Shown here one piece after another: positions 60,014 to 64,000 of a DNA stretch of 64,000 nt (positions within the stretch are counted from its first letter, which is position 1; each line of letters opens with the position of its first letter). Position numbers and translations under genes: made by a program. The notes under the pieces are model-generated. The model was not told the origin of the DNA, did not search any database, and worked only from the letters and a program-made list of their open reading frames with translations. Source of the DNA: Flavobacterium sufflavum (GTDB lineage: Bacteria > Bacteroidota > Bacteroidia > Flavobacteriales > Flavobacteriaceae); NCBI RefSeq assembly GCF_004016525.1, contig NZ_SACJ01000004.1:62001-126000 (forward strand), given 5' to 3'.

Positions 60014-60113
60014 CTACATCATTACATCAAAAAACCCACACAAACAACTGTAAATAAACAGATTACAAAAAAGACTAAATTCACCAATACATCGTTATGA
60101 TGTAGTAATGATG
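60014..60113. promoter_or_regulatory. Candidate regulator-binding repeats upstream of susC
   Basis: CTACATCATTACATCA at 60014-60029 is repeated in inverted orientation as CATCATTACTACATCA, read on the minus strand from 60113 down to about 60098. The two CATCATTA-containing sites are about 70 bases apart, 40-145 bases upstream of the susC -7 element. They may be LuxR-type activator sites. This is by eye only. Confidence 0.35.
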
Positions 60114-60176
60114 GGTTAGAATTACATAAAAAAAGAGAATAAAAAACATAAAATATGTAAAAAATAAAACAAAATA

Positions 60177-62921
60177 TTATATATTCAATAAAAAAATCGA
60201 CAGATTTTCATCCTGAGTCAAACTTAATTTCTTTCTTAAACGATATCTGTGCAATTCGACACCCCTAAAAGTAATGTTCATTAAAGGTGCAATTTCCTTA
60301 GACGAAAGATTCATTTTAAGATAAACACAAAGTTTTATATCCTTTGAAGTTAAATGTGGATATTTTTTTGAAAGCTTAATTATGAATTCATTGTGGATTT
60401 GATTTAAATTAGTTTCAAATATCTCCCACTCATGTTTATACACTTCGTTTATTTTGATTGCTTTATTAATTTCGCTTTTAAGCTTATTAAAATCATTTTC
60501 AGTATCCAAAATTCGTTGGATATTAGTAATCATCTCACTTTGCTTAGCTATTGATAAGGATTTTCCAGCTACTTCTGAAGATTTAGTCTTCAGTTCCAGT
60601 TCTAAAATATGCCTTTGATATTCCTGTATATTTAACTCATTCTTTGCATTTAACTCCATTTCCAATATCTCACGTTGATGTTTCAACTCTTCGGCTTGCA
60701 GTTTTAATTTTTGAGTATAACGTAATTTATTCCATTTATAATAGAGGAACAGCACAACTCCTATTCCCAATAAATAAAGTAAAATCATCCAAAATGAAAA
60801 ATACCAGGGCTGTGCAACTCTAAAATCAAAACCGGAAACCTTTTCATAATTAGCTCCTTCATGTTTAAAAATTGCAACCGAATGTGAACCACTACTCAAA
60901 TTGTTCAAAACAATTACCCCATTTGAAACCGAGAGATATTTTTTCTCATCATCAACCCGATAAAACAAATTTGGCTTTCTTGCACCATAAACTCCAGAAA
61001 TTACATTTATCCGAAGCTCAGTATTAAATTTTATTTTTCCATCTTTAGCTAACAATTCATTTTCATTATAAACCTCAACCTTAACTCCTTTATTTTGCTT
61101 ATTTTTATAGGTTAACTGAAGTGAAATGAATCCGTCATCAAGGTTCAATAAATAATGATCCCCACTTTTAAAAATTCTCAGGTTTTCATTAATTAATTTT
61201 CCTTTATAATACTTCTCCTGAATAATATTCCATACAAAATCATTACCATTTGCATAGATATGATATAAAATACCTTCCTGAAGTACAATAAAATGATCCT
61301 TATCTATTGCAACAACATCCGAAATATTCTTAAAGTTGGCATTAAACAATTCATTTTCTTCTAATTTATTTGAAATGGAATTAAATGTGTACCAAACATT
61401 ATTAATCAGGAAGAGAATTTCTTTTCTAAATTCAAAAATCTTAACCCCAAAGTCATTCTTAATTTTACTTTGTTGGGTAATATTTTCAACTTTTTTAGTT
61501 TTGAAATTCTCATCTAAAAACACTCTGTATAATCCCCGATAATTATCTGCCGCCCAAATTTCATTTTTTATATTTTGGGCTACATATTTTATCGGTTTGT
61601 AAAAATCATTGATTATTTTAATTTGATTCAGTTCTGAAGCATTCTCATACACTAAAACACCACTGTATGTTGACTGAAAATAAGTATCATTAATAATACT
61701 CTTCGATAAATTCCAGCCACCGCTTACCTTATTAATTTTGGTCAGCACTCCTTTTTCATAACAAAAAGTTCCATCATTATGACCAATAATATATTTTTCT
61801 CCAATTTTAGTAATATTCCAACCTTGACCTTGGGTATTAGGCAACATTTTAAAATTTCCCGAATCAAACTCAAAAATTCCATGATTTGACGCAATTAAAT
61901 ACCCTTTGTTTATTGTTGCGACTGAATACACTGACCCTAAAATTCCTGAATTATCATAGAAAAATGAAATTGGCGAATTAATTTCAACATGTGCAATTCC
62001 ACTATCTAGCCCTAACCATAAATCTTCTTCCTTATCAAAACCAATACACAAAACTGAATTATTCATCAAAACATTGTTCCGATTAATGTTTTTATATGTA
62101 TTTGCCTTAAAATCATATATAAAAACCCCTTTATTACCTGTACCAACAATCAGTTTATTGGTTTTAGTAAACTTAGCTACATTTATTCCATTAGATTTTA
62201 AGGTTTCATTTAATGGATTCTCCCAAGGTTTGAGACCATTATTTTCGACTAAAAAAACCCCTTTCTTTTGGGTAAAAATATAAATTTGCCCTTTGTACTT
62301 TTCAATAGCATGAACGACTGTATTTTTTAGGACATCCCAGCCTTTTATGCTTATAATACCAGAACCATTCATTTCAAAAAGACCTTTCTCTACTGAAGCT
62401 ACGTAAAGATTATTGTCTACTACAAAACAGTATGATATTAAAAATGGAAATTTTATTTTTTTAATATGTTTTCCATCATAAATAAAAACGCTATTAAAAG
62501 ACTGAAAATATAATGAGCCATTATATCTGAAAATTTTCCAAATTTCCTCATTATCATTGTCATTAAACAGATGAAGTTTATTAGTAATAGAAACATAGCG
62601 CATTTTGCCATTTTCTCTGTACCAATAACCAAATTCTTTATAAGAACCAGAATAAATTCGGTCACCTTCTATTAAAACTGAACGAATTATAGTTTTATTA
62701 GGAAGAGAGTATTTTTCCCACACAACGCCATCATATCGCAATAAATAATGATTATTAGCTAAATACATAGCCTTATCTTTACCCTGAGCGACATTCCATA
62801 TTTGATTATCGCCCTGATAAACCGATTTATTGTAATTTTCTACAAAAGGAAGTAACTCTTGTGCATAAAGTTGAGAGGATACAAAATAGAGAAAGATTAA
62901 TCTAAGTATATATGTTTTCAA
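60177..62921 (-). CDS. Membrane-spanning propeller/Y_Y_Y sensor with LuxR-type HTH (locus regulator)
   Basis: 914 residues. Signal peptide or N-terminal anchor (MKTYILRLIFLYFVSSQLYAQ), a periplasmic two-component-regulator-type propeller (about 25-620, repeats such as 'DLWLGLDSGIAHVE', 'IWAADNYRGLYRVFLDE'), a Y_Y_Y-like domain (about 630-700), one transmembrane helix (SFWMILLYLLGIGVVLFLYYKW, about 704-727), a coiled coil with Glu/Leu heptads (735-800) and a C-terminal LuxR-type HTH (LTSKDIKLCVYLKMNLSSKEIAPLMNITFRGVELHRYRLRKKL, about 850-895). No histidine kinase or receiver domain is present, so it is a one-component transmembrane regulator. The TTG at 62921 is the only start giving the signal peptide; ATG at 62928 is out of frame. 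It probably senses the glycan breakdown product and controls susC. Confidence 0.88.
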   Translation of the reverse strand: MKTYILRLIFLYFVSSQLYAQELLPFVENYNKSVYQGDNQIWNVAQGKDKAMYLANNHYLLRYDGVVWEKYSLPNKTIIRSVLIEGDRIYSGSYKEFGYWYRENGKMRYVSITNKLHLFNDNDNEEIWKIFRYNGSLYFQSFNSVFIYDGKHIKKIKFPFLISYCFVVDNNLYVASVEKGLFEMNGSGIISIKGWDVLKNTVVHAIEKYKGQIYIFTQKKGVFLVENNGLKPWENPLNETLKSNGINVAKFTKTNKLIVGTGNKGVFIYDFKANTYKNINRNNVLMNNSVLCIGFDKEEDLWLGLDSGIAHVEINSPISFFYDNSGILGSVYSVATINKGYLIASNHGIFEFDSGNFKMLPNTQGQGWNITKIGEKYIIGHNDGTFCYEKGVLTKINKVSGGWNLSKSIINDTYFQSTYSGVLVYENASELNQIKIINDFYKPIKYVAQNIKNEIWAADNYRGLYRVFLDENFKTKKVENITQQSKIKNDFGVKIFEFRKEILFLINNVWYTFNSISNKLEENELFNANFKNISDVVAIDKDHFIVLQEGILYHIYANGNDFVWNIIQEKYYKGKLINENLRIFKSGDHYLLNLDDGFISLQLTYKNKQNKGVKVEVYNENELLAKDGKIKFNTELRINVISGVYGARKPNLFYRVDDEKKYLSVSNGVIVLNNLSSGSHSVAIFKHEGANYEKVSGFDFRVAQPWYFSFWMILLYLLGIGVVLFLYYKWNKLRYTQKLKLQAEELKHQREILEMELNAKNELNIQEYQRHILELELKTKSSEVAGKSLSIAKQSEMITNIQRILDTENDFNKLKSEINKAIKINEVYKHEWEIFETNLNQIHNEFIIKLSKKYPHLTSKDIKLCVYLKMNLSSKEIAPLMNITFRGVELHRYRLRKKLSLTQDENLSIFLLNI

Positions 62922-62939
62922 AATTCATGGTTTTATATC

Positions 62940-62947
62940 CAAATATA
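62940..62947 (-). promoter_or_regulatory. -7 element (TATATTTG) of the regulator gene
   Basis: On the minus strand TATATTTG, a full consensus match, ends 18 bases before the TTG start. The nearest TTG upstream is only 12 bases away, so no consensus -33 is seen. Confidence 0.5.
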
Positions 62948-62973
62948 ATTAGATTTATTCAATAGATAAGTAT

Positions 62974-63004
62974 AAAAAAAGCTTCTCTACAGAGAAGCTT
63001 TTTA
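62974..63004. terminator. Bidirectional terminator after ackA
   Basis: Arms 62976-62988 and 62991-63003 (AAAAAGCTTCTCT/AGAGAAGCTTTTT) form a 13-bp stem with a 2-base tip. On the minus strand T residues follow it. It lies just past the ackA stop. Confidence 0.88.
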
Positions 63005-63011
63005 ATCATTT

Positions 63012-64000
63012 TTAATTCAAAATTAAATCATAAACCTGATTGGCTATTTCTAATTCTTCATTGGTTGGCACCACTAAAATTTTAGTTTTAGAATTTGGAG
63101 TATTTATTTCGCGAATGTCACTCGAACGGATTTCATTTTTAGCTTCATCCAGTTCCAAACCTAAAAACTGCATGTCGGCACATACCGATTTCCTGATATA
63201 AGCAGAGTTCTCTCCTATTCCTGCTGTAAAAACAATGGCGTCAATTCCGTTCAAAACTGCCGCATAAGAACCAATGTATTTTTTAATACGATACACATTC
63301 ATATCCAGAGCCAACTGACAATTCACATCTCCTTTTTCGGCATTGGCCTGAATATCTCTTAAATCACTATGACCGGTAAGTCCCAGCATTCCACTTTGTT
63401 TTTGCAATACCGTATTTACCTCATTTAATTTGTATCCCAAAGTATTTACCATATAAAAAATGACTGACTGATCAATATCACCACTTCGAGTCCCCATGAT
63501 TAATCCATTCATAGGGCCAAATCCCATACTGTGATCAATACTTTTACCGTCTTTTACAGCGGTAATGCTACATCCATTTCCTAAATGAATCGTAATTATT
63601 TTGTCGCTTTTCTCTAAAAACCCAATTGCTTTTTCCGAAACATATTTATGAGACGTCCCATGAAAACCGTATGCTCTGATTTTATTTTCGGTCAATAAGT
63701 AATTTGGAATTGCATATCGATAAGCCACTTCGGGCATAGTTTGATGAAAAGCAGTATCAAAAACAGCCACTTGTTTAGCCGAAGGAAAAACTTCCTCGGC
63801 AACGATTATCCCTTCTAAATTGGCCGGATTATGCAAAGGAGCCAATTCAAAAAGTTGTTTTATCTTTTCTTTTACTTCATCATCAATCATAACAGTGTCC
63901 GAAAAACTAGCTCCGCCATGAACAACTCTATGTCCAACTGCACCAATTTCTTGGGTGCTTTTAATCACACCAATAGTTTCATCCAACAACAATTGAGCAA
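63012..64000 (-). CDS. ackA: Acetate kinase, C-terminal part (cut by right window edge)
   Basis: About 329 residues are present, the N-terminal 60-80 being outside. It interconverts acetate + ATP and acetyl-phosphate. Seen: 'GAVGHRVVHGGASFSDT' (catalytic His/Arg region), 'ELAPLHNPANLEGI', 'VAVFDTAFHQTMPEVAYRYAIPNYL', 'RAYGFHGTSHKYVSEKA', 'ITIHLGNGCSITAVKDGKSIDHSMGFGPMNGLIMGTRSGDID' and 'FTAGIGENSAYIRKSV', all from the ASKHA kinase fold. The frame is open to the right edge. The gene shares no evident function with the polysaccharide locus. Confidence 0.97.
   Translation of the reverse strand, partial: AQLLLDETIGVIKSTQEIGAVGHRVVHGGASFSDTVMIDDEVKEKIKQLFELAPLHNPANLEGIIVAEEVFPSAKQVAVFDTAFHQTMPEVAYRYAIPNYLLTENKIRAYGFHGTSHKYVSEKAIGFLEKSDKIITIHLGNGCSITAVKDGKSIDHSMGFGPMNGLIMGTRSGDIDQSVIFYMVNTLGYKLNEVNTVLQKQSGMLGLTGHSDLRDIQANAEKGDVNCQLALDMNVYRIKKYIGSYAAVLNGIDAIVFTAGIGENSAYIRKSVCADMQFLGLELDEAKNEIRSSDIREINTPNSKTKILVVPTNEELEIANQVYDLILN

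Overview
The window is a low-GC chromosomal segment of a Bacteroidota bacterium, most likely a Flavobacterium or close relative. Evidence: intergenic promoters of the TAnnTTTG (-7) type, some with TTG or TTTG about 19-23 bases upstream; a SusC/SusD polysaccharide-utilisation locus; many lipoproteins and TonB receptors; menaquinone metabolism; and an SRP RNA of the small bacterial type. No rRNA, CRISPR array, transposase, integrase or plasmid gene is visible. Both ends cut genes: a HAD phosphatase on the left and acetate kinase on the right.

Layout. 1-9.2 kb: HAD hydrolases, a DUF1697 protein, an FNR-like regulator convergent with menE and a CPBP protease, an ArsC-like protein, an outer-membrane beta-barrel receptor and fumC. 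9.2-14.3 kb: a small flavin reductase, a decayed copy of the 3' end of the large FAD/Fe-S dehydrogenase, a lipoprotein and the intact dehydrogenase (YdiJ-like). 14.5-19.8 kb: a peptidoglycan-recycling operon (DigH-like GHL10 hydrolase, AmpG-like permease, NagZ-like GH3) interrupted by a KilA-N gene that carries a perfect 26-bp palindrome just upstream. 19.9-22.1 kb: peroxide defence (2-Cys peroxiredoxin, CGNC thioredoxin, a small DUF6952-like protein, Tpx). 22.1-28.2 kb: a tightly packed envelope/division run (dgkA, ftsK, lolA-like, lptF/G-like, ribBA whose GTP cyclohydrolase half has lost its zinc ligands), followed by tRNA-Ser(UGA). 28.5-30.7 kb: a DUF1905 pseudogene with one Trp-to-stop change, a zinc-ribbon protein and a nitronate monooxygenase. 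30.8-36.5 kb: a tripartite RND efflux operon. 36.9-38.9 kb: small secreted proteins, one flanked by a 10-bp inverted repeat resembling a cassette boundary. 38.9-47.1 kb: guaC-GNAT, a MiaE-like hydroxylase, glyA, fahA, transaldolase, an SDR, the SRP RNA and glutaminyl cyclase.

47.2-62.9 kb is a polysaccharide-utilisation locus on the minus strand: a membrane-spanning propeller/LuxR regulator, SusC, SusD, a LamG surface lipoprotein, a GH144-type glucanase, an alpha/beta hydrolase, a GH3 beta-glucosidase, a glycerophosphodiesterase and a GH43-like protein with a discoidin domain. GH144 with GH3 suggests a beta-1,2-glucan. The phosphodiesterase and esterase raise the possibility that the natural substrate is a phosphoglycerol- or succinyl-decorated glucan such as an osmoregulated periplasmic glucan of other bacteria. 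Internal terminators divide the locus into uptake/binding, hydrolysis and accessory units, and the susC promoter lies inside an 11-bp inverted repeat.

All assignments rest on reading the sequence and on memory of protein families; no database search was run.
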